From positions 124,001 through 188,000 of the forward strand of contig NZ_NKFL01000005.1 in assembly GCF_002223055.1 (NCBI RefSeq): a stretch of DNA of 64,000 nt, written 5' to 3'. Below, one piece after another: positions 1 through 8,969 of the stretch. Position 1 is the stretch's first letter. Each line of letters opens with the position of its first letter. The position numbers and the translations under genes are program-made. This DNA is from Burkholderia sp. HI2500 (lineage in GTDB: Bacteria > Pseudomonadota > Gammaproteobacteria > Burkholderiales > Burkholderiaceae). The notes beneath the pieces are model-generated. The model had not been told where the DNA came from, searched no databases, and was given only the letters and a program-made list of their open reading frames with translations.

Positions 1-67
1 CCTGCGCGCTGCCCGCGAGCGCCACGAGCGCTGCGACAACGACGTGTTTGCCGACGAATTTGTTCAT
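1..67 (-). CDS. N-terminus of a secreted protein (cut by window edge)
   Basis: Only the first 22 codons are present, reading leftwards from an ATG at 67-65. They encode two lysines (K3, K7) followed by an uninterrupted Val/Ala/Leu stretch and A-G-S-A-Q, a typical Sec signal peptide. A weak purine-rich site (AAGAG) precedes the ATG. The mature protein lies outside the window, so its function cannot be read. It is divergent from the MoxR gene at 314. Confidence 0.6.
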   Translation of the reverse strand, partial: MNKFVGKHVVVAALVALAGSAQ

Positions 68-313
68 AGCTCTTGTAACCTAGCTTGAGGGGAAACTGGC
101 GCCGAAGCGGCAACGGCCCGCGCCGTTATGCTTATCAGGTCGCCACGCAGGCCAAAAAAAACGGCCAGATTGTACCGCGTCGGCGGGGAACGCGTCCACA
201 AGGCACCCCGGTTCGCCCCGCCACAGCCCCGCAACGATACGCGGGCGTGGCCCAACCGGACAGCCCTTCTGACTTATACTGGGTTTTTTTCCCCGATTGA
301 GAAGAGCGCCGCC

Positions 314-1156
<843 letters not shown>

Positions 1157-1183
1157 TCCTCTCTCACCCGCGAAGGCCCGGCC

Positions 1184-2359
1184 ATGCTGCTCAATTTCTT
1201 CTACGCGCTGCGCGCAGCCAAGCTGCCCGTCTCGGTGAAGGAATACCTGACGCTGCTCGAATCGCTGAAGGCCGGCCTGATCTCGCCGTCGATCGACGCG
1301 TTCTACTTCCTCGCGCGGATGACGCTCGTCAAGGACGAGCAGTACTTCGACAAGTTCGACCAGGCGTTCGGCGCGTATTTCCACGGCGTGTCCGCGCTGC
1401 CGTCCGAAGCATTCGACATTCCGCTCGACTGGCTCGAGAAGCGCCTCGAGCGCGAGCTGTCGCCGGAGGAGAAGGCGCAGATCGAGGCGATGGGCGGGCT
1501 CGACAAGCTGATGGAGCGCCTGAAGGCACTGCTCGACGAGCAGAAGGAGCGCCACGAAGGCGGCAACAAGTGGATCGGCACCGGCGGCACGTCGCCGTTC
1601 GGGCACGGCGGCTACAACCCGGAAGGCGTGCGCATCGGCGGCCCGTCGAACGGCAACCGCACCGCGGTGAAGGTGTGGGAAGCACGCGCGTATCGCGACT
1701 ACGACGATTCCGTCGAGATCGGCACGCGCAACATCAAGGTCGCGCTGCGGCGGCTGCGCCGCTTCGCGCGCGAAGGCGCCGCCGAGGAGCTCGACCTGCC
1801 CGGCACGATCCGCAGCACCGCCGCGAACGCGGGCTGGCTCGACCTGCGGATGGTGCCCGAGCGCCACAACAACGTGAAGGTGCTGATGCTGCTCGACGTC
1901 GGCGGCTCGATGGATGATCACATCAAGCGCACCGAAGAGCTGTTCTCCGCCGCGAAGGCCGAATTCAAGCACCTGGAATTCTTCTACTTCCACAACTGCG
2001 TGTACGACCACCTGTGGAAGAACAACCGCCGCCGCCACTCGGAACGCACCGCGACGTGGGACGTGCTGCACAAGTTCACGCCCGACTACAAGCTGATCTT
2101 CGTCGGCGATGCAACGATGAGCCCGTACGAAGTGCTGCAGCCCGGCGGCTCGGTCGAGTACAACAACCCGGAAGCCGGCGCCGTATGGCTGCGCCGCCTC
2201 GCCGACCAGTTCCCCCATCATGCATGGCTGAACCCCGAGCCCGAACGGCTATGGGAATACCGGCAGTCGGTCGCGGTGATCCGCGACCTGCTCGGCCATC
2301 GCATGTATCCGCTCACGCTCGCGGGCCTCGAAACCGCGATGCGCGCACTCAGCAAGTAA
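1184..2359 (+). CDS. VWA-domain protein, CoxE-like partner of MoxR
   Basis: A 391-residue cytosolic protein with no signal peptide. The N-terminal half is helical and charged; the C-terminal half is a von Willebrand A fold. The MIDAS loop reads LLDVGGSMDD around D238, so the canonical DxSxS is DxGxS, with Gly at the first Ser position, as often seen in CoxE-like proteins. It follows the MoxR ATPase by 27 bp and is probably translated from the same message. Such pairs act together as metal-dependent adaptor plus ATPase. The substrate complex is unknown. Confidence 0.88.
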   Translation: MLLNFFYALRAAKLPVSVKEYLTLLESLKAGLISPSIDAFYFLARMTLVKDEQYFDKFDQAFGAYFHGVSALPSEAFDIPLDWLEKRLERELSPEEKAQIEAMGGLDKLMERLKALLDEQKERHEGGNKWIGTGGTSPFGHGGYNPEGVRIGGPSNGNRTAVKVWEARAYRDYDDSVEIGTRNIKVALRRLRRFAREGAAEELDLPGTIRSTAANAGWLDLRMVPERHNNVKVLMLLDVGGSMDDHIKRTEELFSAAKAEFKHLEFFYFHNCVYDHLWKNNRRRHSERTATWDVLHKFTPDYKLIFVGDATMSPYEVLQPGGSVEYNNPEAGAVWLRRLADQFPHHAWLNPEPERLWEYRQSVAVIRDLLGHRMYPLTLAGLETAMRALSK

Positions 2360-2412
2360 CGCCCCCACCCAGACACGAAGGCCGCGTCCGAGCGGCCTCC
2401 CCCGGAGATAGC

Positions 2413-3624
2413 ATGAACCCCTCGCCCACCGCGAGCGCCAGCCGCGCCGGCGGCCGCCGCTTTTTCGCCGATACGTCCGTCTCGGCCCTCGTCGCCGGCT
2501 TCGTCGCGATGATGACGGGCTATACGAGCTCGCTCGTGCTGATGTTTCAGGCCGGCCGCGCCGCCCACCTCACCGATGCGCAGATCTCGTCGTGGATCTG
2601 GGCGCTGTCGATCGGCATGGCGTTGACGACGATCGGCCTGTCGCTGCGCTTTCGTGCGCCCGTCGTCGTCGCGTGGTCGACGCCCGGCGCCGCGCTGCTG
2701 ATCGCGTCGCTGCCCGGCGTGCCCTACCCCGAGGCGATCGGCGCATTCGTCGTCTGCGCGGTGCTGCTGACGGCCGTCGGCGTGAGCGGGCTGTTCGACA
2801 CGCTGATGCGCAAGATTCCGGCCGGCATCGCAGCCGCGCTGCTCGCGGGCATCCTGTTCGAGATCGGCATCGAGATCTTCCGTGCCGCGCAGTTCCAGAC
2901 GGCGCTCGTGCTCGCGATGTTCTTCACCTACCTGATCATCAAGCGGCTCGCGCCGCGCTACGCGATCGTCACGACGCTGATCGTCGGCACGGCAGTCGCC
3001 GGTGGTCTCGGCCTGCTCGACTTCAGCAGCTTTCACATCGCGTTCGCGAAGCCCGTGTTCACGATGCCCGCGTTCTCGATCGCGTCGATCGTCAGCATCG
3101 GCATCCCGCTGTTCGTCGTCGCGATGGCGTCGCAGAACGTGCCGGGCATCGCGGTGCTGCGCGCGGACGGTTATCAGGCTCCGTCGTCGCCGCTGATCGC
3201 GACGACCGGCCTCGCGTCGCTGCTGCTCGCGCCGTTCGGCTCGCACGGCGTCAACCTCGCGGCGATCACGGCCGCGATCTGCACCGGCCCGGAAGCGCAC
3301 GAGGATCACGCGAAACGCTACACGGCCGCCGTGTGGTGCGGCACGTTCTACCTGGTCGCGGGAATCTTCGGCGCGACGATCGCCGCGCTGTTCGCGGCGC
3401 TGCCGAAGGCGCTCGTCGTGTCGGTCGCCGCGCTCGCGCTGTTCGGCTCGATCATGAGCGGACTCGCGAACGCGATGCAGGACGTGAAGCAGCGCGAAGC
3501 CGCGCTCGTCACGTTCATGGTCACCGCGTCGGGCCTCACGCTGCTGTCGATCGGCTCGGCATTCTGGGGGCTCGTCGCGGGCGTCGTCACGCAGGTGATC
3601 CTGAACGCGCGCCGCCCCGCGTGA
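2413..3624 (+). CDS. benE: BenE-family benzoate/proton symporter
   Basis: A 403-residue polytopic inner-membrane protein with about twelve hydrophobic segments. It begins MNPSPTASAS, after which the first membrane span opens with SVSALVAGFVAMMTGY. The WSTPGAALL segment and the SQNVPGIAVLRADGY loop are recognisable in the BenE family of aromatic-acid symporters. ATG 2413 is preceded by a GGAGATAGC ribosome-binding site; the longer open frame upstream overlaps the VWA gene and is unlikely. No benzoate catabolic genes lie nearby, so the substrate is inferred from family only. Confidence 0.85.
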   Translation: MNPSPTASASRAGGRRFFADTSVSALVAGFVAMMTGYTSSLVLMFQAGRAAHLTDAQISSWIWALSIGMALTTIGLSLRFRAPVVVAWSTPGAALLIASLPGVPYPEAIGAFVVCAVLLTAVGVSGLFDTLMRKIPAGIAAALLAGILFEIGIEIFRAAQFQTALVLAMFFTYLIIKRLAPRYAIVTTLIVGTAVAGGLGLLDFSSFHIAFAKPVFTMPAFSIASIVSIGIPLFVVAMASQNVPGIAVLRADGYQAPSSPLIATTGLASLLLAPFGSHGVNLAAITAAICTGPEAHEDHAKRYTAAVWCGTFYLVAGIFGATIAALFAALPKALVVSVAALALFGSIMSGLANAMQDVKQREAALVTFMVTASGLTLLSIGSAFWGLVAGVVTQVILNARRPA

Positions 3625-3792
3625 CGCTGCACGGCGCCCGCCGCCGCGGCCATCGGACACGCCAGAACGTGCCCGACACGAATCGGGCCTAGAATAGGGG
3701 ATCGGAGGCGGTGCCCGGCGCCGCCTCGCTTCGCCGCCGCGTTCGCGCGGCCCGTGAGAACCCGGCGCCTTGCGCCCTTCTTCCGAATCGCC

Positions 3793-4746
3793 ATGACTAC
3801 CGCACTCGACCAGCTGAAGCAGTACACGACCGTCGTCGCCGACACGGGCGATTTCCAGCAGCTTGCGCAATACCAGCCGCAGGACGCGACCACGAACCCG
3901 TCGCTGATCCTGAAGGCCGTCCAGAAGGATGCGTACAAGCCGATCCTCGAGAAAACCGTCCGCGATCATCGCAACGAAAGCACCGATTTCATCATCGACC
4001 GCCTGCTGATCGCATTCGGCACCGAGATCCTGAAGCTGATCCCGGGCCGCGTGTCGACCGAGGTCGACGCACGTTTGTCGTTCGACACGCAGCGCTCGAT
4101 CGACAAGGGCCGCGAGCTCATCAAGCTGTACGAAGCAGCCGGCATCGGCCGCGAACGCATCCTGATCAAGCTCGCGTCGACGTGGGAAGGCATCCGCGCG
4201 GCCGAGGTGCTGCAGAAGGAAGGGATCAAGTGCAACATGACCCTGCTTTTCTCGCTCGTGCAGGCCGCTGCATGCGCGGAAGCCGGTGCGCAGCTGATCT
4301 CGCCGTTCGTCGGCCGCATCTACGACTGGTACAAGAAGCAGGCCGGCGCCGAGTGGAATGAAGAGAAGGACGGCGGCGCGAACGATCCGGGCGTGCAGTC
4401 GGTGCGCCGCATCTACACGTACTACAAGACGTTCGGCTACACGACCGAAGTGATGGGCGCGAGCTTCCGCACGACCAGCCAGATCATCGAACTGGCCGGC
4501 TGCGACCTGCTGACGATCAGTCCCGATTTGCTGCAGAAGCTGCAGGACAGCAACGAGACGGTCGCGCGCAAGCTGTCGCCGGAAGCGCTGCAGGACAAGC
4601 CGTCCGAGCGTGTCGCGATCGACGAGGCCGCGTTCCGCTTCCAGCTGAACGACGACGCGATGGCGACCGAAAAGCTCGCCGAAGGCATCCGCGTATTCGC
4701 CGCCGATGCGGTGAAGCTCGAGAAGCTGATCGACTCGCTGCGCTGA
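3793..4746 (+). CDS. tal: Transaldolase (type 1, TalB-like)
   Basis: A 317-residue cytosolic transaldolase of the pentose phosphate pathway. It transfers a dihydroxyacetone unit between sedoheptulose 7-phosphate and glyceraldehyde 3-phosphate. The family signature [12 protein letters not shown] (31-42) and the [12 protein letters not shown] segment carrying the Schiff-base lysine (K126) are intact. Length equals the E. coli TalB class. ATG 3793 gives the normal N-terminus [10 protein letters not shown]. The gene is apparently single and ends at a strong hairpin terminator 80 bp downstream. Confidence 0.97.
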   Translation: MTTALDQLKQYTTVVADTGDFQQLAQYQPQDATTNPSLILKAVQKDAYKPILEKTVRDHRNESTDFIIDRLLIAFGTEILKLIPGRVSTEVDARLSFDTQRSIDKGRELIKLYEAAGIGRERILIKLASTWEGIRAAEVLQKEGIKCNMTLLFSLVQAAACAEAGAQLISPFVGRIYDWYKKQAGAEWNEEKDGGANDPGVQSVRRIYTYYKTFGYTTEVMGASFRTTSQIIELAGCDLLTISPDLLQKLQDSNETVARKLSPEALQDKPSERVAIDEAAFRFQLNDDAMATEKLAEGIRVFAADAVKLEKLIDSLR

Positions 4747-4826
4747 GCCACTGAGCCACTGAGCCGCGACAAGCGTCAGCGGCTGTCAGCAACACTGGCA
4801 ACAGCCGTCAGCACGCACGCCGCACA

Positions 4827-4865
4827 CGGCCGCGAACGTCATGTTCGCGGCCGTTTTTATTTTTC
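4827..4865 (+). terminator. Rho-independent terminator of tal
   Basis: A perfect 11-bp stem (CGGCCGCGAAC at 4827-4837 pairing with 4843-4853) with a 5-nt loop, followed by TTTTTATTTTT. It sits 80 bp past the transaldolase stop codon. Confidence 0.92.
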
Positions 4866-5006
4866 ATTCCATCGTCAAGCACGCGCACTACAATCCACGT
4901 CACGGGTGCGTCGGCCGCCTCCCGAGGCCCCCTTTCCCAGTCAGTCTTGTACGACGCCGAACCCGCGCAGAAGTGTAGGCCGGCCCCCTCAATACAGGAG
5001 ACAACG

Positions 5007-5462
5007 ATGCAAGTCCAACCGTACCTTACGTTCTACGGTCGCGCCGACGAAGCCCTTCAGTTCTACGAAAAGGCACTCGGGGCGAAGACGATGTTCAAGA
5101 TGCACTTCAAGGACGCGCCGCCGAATCCCGACTATCCGATGACGCCGGAGATGGCCGACAAGGTGATGCACGCGAGCTTCACGATCGGCGAGTCGATGAT
5201 CATGTGCTCGGACGGCGACTGCAGCCAGCCCGGCGGCGGCGTGCACGCCGGCTATTCGCTGTCGCTGAACCCGGCGACGGTCGAGGAAGGCCAGAAGCTG
5301 TTCAATGCGCTCGCCGACGGCGGCGAAGTGACGATGCCGTTCGGCAAGACGTTCTGGGCGCTCGGCTTCGGGATGGCGAAGGATCGTTTCGGCGTGCACT
5401 GGATGGTCAACGTCGAGGATCTGTCGCAGCGCGAGAACCTCGCAGAGCGCGCGCAGGGATAA
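5007..5462 (+). CDS. VOC superfamily protein, PhnB-like (3-demethylubiquinone methyltransferase-like fold)
   Basis: A 151-residue protein of the PhnB-like branch of the vicinal-oxygen-chelate superfamily. The start MQVQPYLTFYGRADEALQFYEKALGA and the end FWALGFGMAKDRFGVHWMVN are typical of this group. A strong AGGAG at 4997-5001 precedes ATG 5007. These proteins are small cytosolic dimers with glyoxalase folds; activity cannot be predicted. The original terminator just downstream has been split by an insertion sequence. Confidence 0.88.
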   Translation: MQVQPYLTFYGRADEALQFYEKALGAKTMFKMHFKDAPPNPDYPMTPEMADKVMHASFTIGESMIMCSDGDCSQPGGGVHAGYSLSLNPATVEEGQKLFNALADGGEVTMPFGKTFWALGFGMAKDRFGVHWMVNVEDLSQRENLAERAQG

Positions 5463-5489
5463 CGCGAAAAGCAAAGCCCGCCACCTTTG

Positions 5490-5513
5490 TGAACTGACCC
5501 CGTAAAGTTGGAC
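5490..5513 (+). repeat. Left terminal inverted repeat of the IS
   Basis: A 24-bp end starting TGAACTGACCCC; it matches the inverted right end in 20 of 24 positions, the mismatches being at positions 8, 9, 13 and 14. Confidence 0.9.
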
Positions 5514-5525
5514 GGGTTATGACGG

Positions 5526-6362
5526 CTAGGGCTGAGAGGGCTGAGTTCTGTATTGCACGGGACTCAGCCCTTTTAGTTTCAGTTTGATGCGGTCGTGATT
5601 GTAGTAGTGGATGTAGCTTGCCAAGCCGGTTTGCAGTTCGTCCAGGTTGCGGAACCGATTCAGATGGAAGAACTCGGATTTCAGCGTGCCGAAGAAGCTC
5701 TCCATGGCGGCGTTGTCCAGGCAATTCCCTTTACGCGACATGCTTTGCGTGAGCGCTCGTTGCTGCAGTAGGCGGCGATACGCAGGCATCTGGTACTGCC
5801 AGCCCTGATCCGAATGCAAGAGAGGCCGCTCGTGTGACTTCAAGCGCGCCAATGCCTTGCGAAGCATTGCGCTGACCATCTCGAACGCCGGGCGCCTCGC
5901 GGTTTCATAAGCAATGATCTCGCCGTTGTACAGATCGAGCACTGGTGACAGGTACAGCTTCTGGCCGCCCACGTTGAATTCCGTGACATCCGTTACCCAC
6001 TTCTCGTTCGGACGCTTTGCGTAGAACCGACGCTGTAAAACATGAGGTGCAACACGTCCGACGCTACCTTTGTAGGAGCGGTATTTCTTCGGGCGCACAC
6101 AAGACTTCAGCCGCAACTCACCCATCAGACGCGCCACAGTCTTGTGGTTAATCACCTGTCCCAGATTACGTAGAGCGAGCGTGATGCGTCGATAGCCGTA
6201 GCGGCCCTTGTGCCGTTCGAACAGCGAGCAGATTCTTGCCCTTGTATCGGCATACTTGTCGGCTGCTCCGAGCAATTTCTGATGATAGTAGAACGTGCTG
6301 CGCGCCAAGCCGGCAACCTTCAACAAGCCCGCAAGCGGATATTGCTGCCTTAGCTCGAGCAC
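5526..6362 (-). CDS. IS3-family transposase OrfB (DDE catalytic domain)
   Basis: A 278-residue frame opening at a GTG. It has an HTH_21-like N-terminal segment (KGRYGYRRITLALR), then an rve integrase core with WVTDVTEF (first D), LHSDQGWQYQ (second D) and NAAMESFFGTLKSE (E), a complete DDE triad. It overlaps the end of orfA in the -1 frame. The functional transposase is most likely the OrfAB fusion made by frameshifting rather than this frame alone. Confidence 0.93.
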   Translation of the reverse strand: MLELRQQYPLAGLLKVAGLARSTFYYHQKLLGAADKYADTRARICSLFERHKGRYGYRRITLALRNLGQVINHKTVARLMGELRLKSCVRPKKYRSYKGSVGRVAPHVLQRRFYAKRPNEKWVTDVTEFNVGGQKLYLSPVLDLYNGEIIAYETARRPAFEMVSAMLRKALARLKSHERPLLHSDQGWQYQMPAYRRLLQQRALTQSMSRKGNCLDNAAMESFFGTLKSEFFHLNRFRNLDELQTGLASYIHYYNHDRIKLKLKGLSPVQYRTQPSQP

Positions 6363-6886
6363 GATTTGCGCTTTTTGCGTTGCGCTGATCGCTGCTGCGC
6401 TTGAGCCAAGGCTTCGAGCTTTTTTAAGTACGCGTTCTCCATGCGCAGGAAGTTCAACTCGTCGAGTAGTTCCTGTCGGGAGCGCGTATCGTCCTCGGGT
6501 AGCGGCGGTGGCGTGAGCGGTGGCTTGGGCATCTTCCTGGGGCGCCCCCGCTGGCGCGGCGACAGTGCGTCTATACCGCCTTCATCATACTGGCGTTTCC
6601 ACTGGCCGATGGCCGTACGGTTCCTAATGTTGAAGCGTGCAGCCGTCTCACGCGCTGACAACCCTTCGCTACGCATTTGCTGCAGTACAAGCAACTTGAA
6701 CTCTGCGCTGTAGCGCTCGCACTTCTTCTTCAAGCCCGCCGGACCATGTATGCGATGGGCCGCCACCCACTTGCGGATCGTCGCCTCATCGACGCCGTGG
6801 CGCTTGGACATCTCACGGAACCCAGCGTGGCCGGACTCGTACTCCTCTGCAATGGATACCTTGAACTGCTCCGTGTACTTGCTCAT
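6350..6886 (-). CDS. IS3-family transposase OrfA (DNA-binding subunit)
   Basis: A 178-residue frame starting MSKYTEQFKVSIAEEYESG. It holds two helix-turn-helix units, FREMSKRHGVDEATIRKWV and LSARETAARFNIRNRTAIGQWKRQ, then a basic proline-rich linker and a leucine-zipper-like helix (LLDELNFLRMENAYLKKLEAL). This layout is typical of IS150-group OrfA, which binds the terminal repeats. The frame stops at 6350, 12 bp inside orfB. Confidence 0.92.
   Translation of the reverse strand: MSKYTEQFKVSIAEEYESGHAGFREMSKRHGVDEATIRKWVAAHRIHGPAGLKKKCERYSAEFKLLVLQQMRSEGLSARETAARFNIRNRTAIGQWKRQYDEGGIDALSPRQRGRPRKMPKPPLTPPPLPEDDTRSRQELLDELNFLRMENAYLKKLEALAQAQQRSAQRKKRKSCSS
6371..6376 (-). other. Probable programmed -1 frameshift site of the IS
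   Basis: On the coding strand the sequence reads CGC AAA AAG CGC in the orfA frame. Slippage by -1 on AAA-AAG leads directly into the orfB frame (Q-R-K-K then A-Q-I-V-L-E-L). This is the usual arrangement for making OrfAB in IS3-family elements. No stimulatory structure was modelled. Confidence 0.7.
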
Positions 6887-6913
6887 GAAAAACACCCCAA
6901 AGGTTGGATCGAT

Positions 6914-6937
6914 GTCCAACTTTTGGGGTGCAGTTCA
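6914..6937 (-). repeat. Right terminal inverted repeat of the IS
   Basis: A 24-bp end that reads TGAACTGCACCCC on the minus strand, pairing with the left end; it lies upstream of orfA and so also borders the transposase promoter. Confidence 0.9.
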
Positions 6938-6982
6938 TTTGCCGGTGGCGGGCTTTTTCATTGCGTGGCCGTGCAGGCGGCG

Positions 6983-8533
6983 TCAGCCTTCCACCACGTC
7001 GAGATAGTCCTCCGGCCGCGTGCGATCCTCCGCGTGCGCCATGCCCATCACGCGCACCAGCACGCTCACCACCACCGCCACCACCAGGTTCACGATCAGC
7101 GACCACACGGCTGCATAGCCGGGAATCGCGAGACCGAACAGGTGGATCGTGAAGATCGATCCGGCCAGCTTCAGCGAGATCGCCATCCACGTGCCGCACA
7201 CGATGCCGGCCGCCCAGCCGGCCAGCAGGCCGCGATGGTCGAGCACGCGCGTGTACAGGCCGAGCACGATCGCCGGCAGCGTCTGGATGATCCAGATCCC
7301 GCCGAGCAGCTGCAGCTGGATCGCGTAGGTCAGCGGCAGCCCGAGGATGAACGCGACGGCGCCGACCTTCACGATCAGCGACACGAGCTTCGCGACATGC
7401 GTTTCCTGCTCGTGCGACATGTTGCGGTTCACGAACTCGCGGTGAATGTTGCGCGTGTACAGATTCGCGGCCGCGATCGACATGATGGCCGCCGGCACCA
7501 GCGCGCCGATGCCGATCGCCGCGAACGCGACGCCGACGAACCACGACGGGAAATACTGGAGGAACAGCGCGGGCACCGCGAAGTTCGGGCCGAAGGCCTT
7601 GAAGTACGGTGCGTACTGCGGCATGTCCTTCACGCCCGATGCGAGCGCCATGTAGCCGAGCAGCGCGAGCAGGCCGAGCACGAACGAATACGCGGGCAGC
7701 ATCGCCATGTTGCGACGGATCGAGTTGCCGGACGACGACGACAGGATCGCCGTCACCGAGTGCGGATACAGGAACAGCGCGAGCGCCGAGCCGATCGCGA
7801 GCGTCGCGTACGCGCTGTAGCCGTTCAGGCTCATCGCGTCGGGCGCCTTTAGCAGCAGCTTCGCAGGCGGCACGCTCGCGAAGATGTGCCCGAAGCCGCC
7901 GAGCTTCGCCGGGATCACGATGACCGCCGCGGCGATCGTGATGTAGATCAGGATGTCCTTGACGATCGCGATCATCGCCGGCGCGCGCAAGCCCGACGTG
8001 TACGTGTACGCGGCGAGGATCGCGAACGCGATGATCAGCGGCAGGTCGCCGACGAAGCCGGTCGTGTCGAAGCCGAGCGCGCCGATCACCACCTCGATGC
8101 CGACGAGCTGCAGCGCGATGTACGGCATCGTCGCAACGATGCCCGTCACCGCGATCGCGAGCGCGAGCATCCGGCTGCCGTAGCGCGCGTTGACGAAGTC
8201 GGCGGACGTCACGTAGCCGTGCCGCTTCGCGATGCTCCACAGCTTAGGAAACACGACGAATGCGAACGGGTAGATCAGGATCGTGTACGGCAGCGCGAAG
8301 AAGCCCATCGCGCCGGCGCCGAACACGAGCGCGGGCACCGCGACGAACGTGTAGGCCGTGTAGAGGTCGCCGCCGAGCAGGAACCACGTGACGATCGTGC
8401 CGAAGCGGCGGCCGCCGAGGCCCCATTCGTCGAGATGGGCGAGATCGCCGCGCCGCCAGTTCGCGGCCAGGAAACCGATGATCGTGACACCGATGAACAG
8501 CAGCACGAAGACAAAGGTTGCGCCGAGATTCAT
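6983..8533 (-). CDS. Sodium:solute symporter (MctP-like)
   Basis: A 516-residue polytopic inner-membrane protein of the sodium:solute symporter family, with about thirteen hydrophobic helices. Recognisable segments are DEWGLGGRRFGTIVTWFLLGGDLYTAYTF near the N-terminus and ISLKLAGSIFTIHLFGL near the C-terminus. ATG 8533 overlaps the stop of the preceding DUF3311 gene (ATGA), which fixes the start. The DUF3311 plus symporter pair is the layout of monocarboxylate permeases such as MctP, so uptake of small organic acids is likely but not proven. Its downstream terminator has been cut by the IS. Confidence 0.88.
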   Translation of the reverse strand: MNLGATFVFVLLFIGVTIIGFLAANWRRGDLAHLDEWGLGGRRFGTIVTWFLLGGDLYTAYTFVAVPALVFGAGAMGFFALPYTILIYPFAFVVFPKLWSIAKRHGYVTSADFVNARYGSRMLALAIAVTGIVATMPYIALQLVGIEVVIGALGFDTTGFVGDLPLIIAFAILAAYTYTSGLRAPAMIAIVKDILIYITIAAAVIVIPAKLGGFGHIFASVPPAKLLLKAPDAMSLNGYSAYATLAIGSALALFLYPHSVTAILSSSSGNSIRRNMAMLPAYSFVLGLLALLGYMALASGVKDMPQYAPYFKAFGPNFAVPALFLQYFPSWFVGVAFAAIGIGALVPAAIMSIAAANLYTRNIHREFVNRNMSHEQETHVAKLVSLIVKVGAVAFILGLPLTYAIQLQLLGGIWIIQTLPAIVLGLYTRVLDHRGLLAGWAAGIVCGTWMAISLKLAGSIFTIHLFGLAIPGYAAVWSLIVNLVVAVVVSVLVRVMGMAHAEDRTRPEDYLDVVEG

Positions 8534-8772
8534 CGTGCACCTCCCTGCGGGCCGCTCGCCTTCCACGCGTTCTTGGTCTTGAAGTACACGAACGCGGTGA
8601 TCACCGCGCTAATGAAGACCCAAAGCAGCTGGTACCAGTAGAAAAACGGAAAACCCAACCATTGCGGTTCGATCTTGCTGTACGACGGTACCCAGACCAT
8701 CGCGATCAGCGGCAGTACCAGCAGCCAGAGCCAGCGCTTGGCGGCCCGGTTGGCGTCGGCATCGTGAGCCAT
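8530..8772 (-). CDS. DUF3311 small membrane protein, partner of the symporter
   Basis: An 80-residue protein with two predicted membrane helices (WLWLLVLPLIAMVWVPS and YQLLWVFISAVITAFVYF). The size and N-WxP/SYSKIEPQWLGFPFFYWYQ core fit the DUF3311 family. It overlaps the symporter start by 4 bp, so the two are co-translated. By analogy with YjcH-type and MctP-linked partners it probably supports symporter assembly or function. Confidence 0.85.
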   Translation of the reverse strand: MAHDADANRAAKRWLWLLVLPLIAMVWVPSYSKIEPQWLGFPFFYWYQLLWVFISAVITAFVYFKTKNAWKASGPQGGAR

Positions 8773-8939
8773 GACGTCTCCTCATCTTTCCCGGTTATCG
8801 ATCTTGTTGAGCGGGTACGGCGCCGAGAGGAGCGCAAAACGGGTAGGCTGCGGCTCCCCTGGCTTCGCGCCAGTATAGGAGCCGCTAGCACGCGGTCAAG
8901 CGGGGGCGAACCCGAGTGATCCGCCCCTTGTCGCGTGGT

Positions 8940-8962
8940 TGCACCGGCATGCCGCCGGTGCA
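8940..8962. other. Hairpin between convergent/adjacent units
   Basis: A perfect 9-bp stem, TGCACCGGC (8940-8948) with 8954-8962, and a 5-nt loop, just after the stop of the leftward gene ending at 8970. There is no T run, so it is at best a weak or Rho-assisted terminator. Confidence 0.45.
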
Positions 8963-8969
8963 TGAAGCG

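Larger units (their letters stand above)
5490..6937 (-). mobile_element. IS3-family insertion sequence, IS150-like group, intact
   Basis: The 1448-bp element is bounded by imperfect terminal inverted repeats that begin TGAACTG and end GTTGGAC. It carries two overlapping reading frames (orfA, orfB) encoding a DDE transposase and is flanked by a direct duplication TTTG (5486-5489 and 6938-6941). Both frames are undamaged and the duplication is perfect, so the insertion looks recent and the element potentially active. I did not try to assign a specific IS name. Confidence 0.95.
5473..6956. terminator. Bidirectional terminator split in its loop by an insertion sequence
   Basis: Left arm AAAGCCCGCCACC (5473-5485) is the exact reverse complement of GGTGGCGGGCTTT (6944-6956). 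Removing the 1448-bp element and one TTTG copy restores a 13-bp stem with a 6-nt TTTGCC loop, A-rich sequence before it and a T run after it. The hairpin lies between the convergent VOC gene and sodium symporter gene, so it probably terminated both. The insertion now separates the arms by almost 1.5 kb. Confidence 0.88.

Noticed and set aside
4745..4765. Short tandem GAGCCACT repeat after transaldolase
   Set aside because: Only about two and a half units including the stop codon; too short to support a function.
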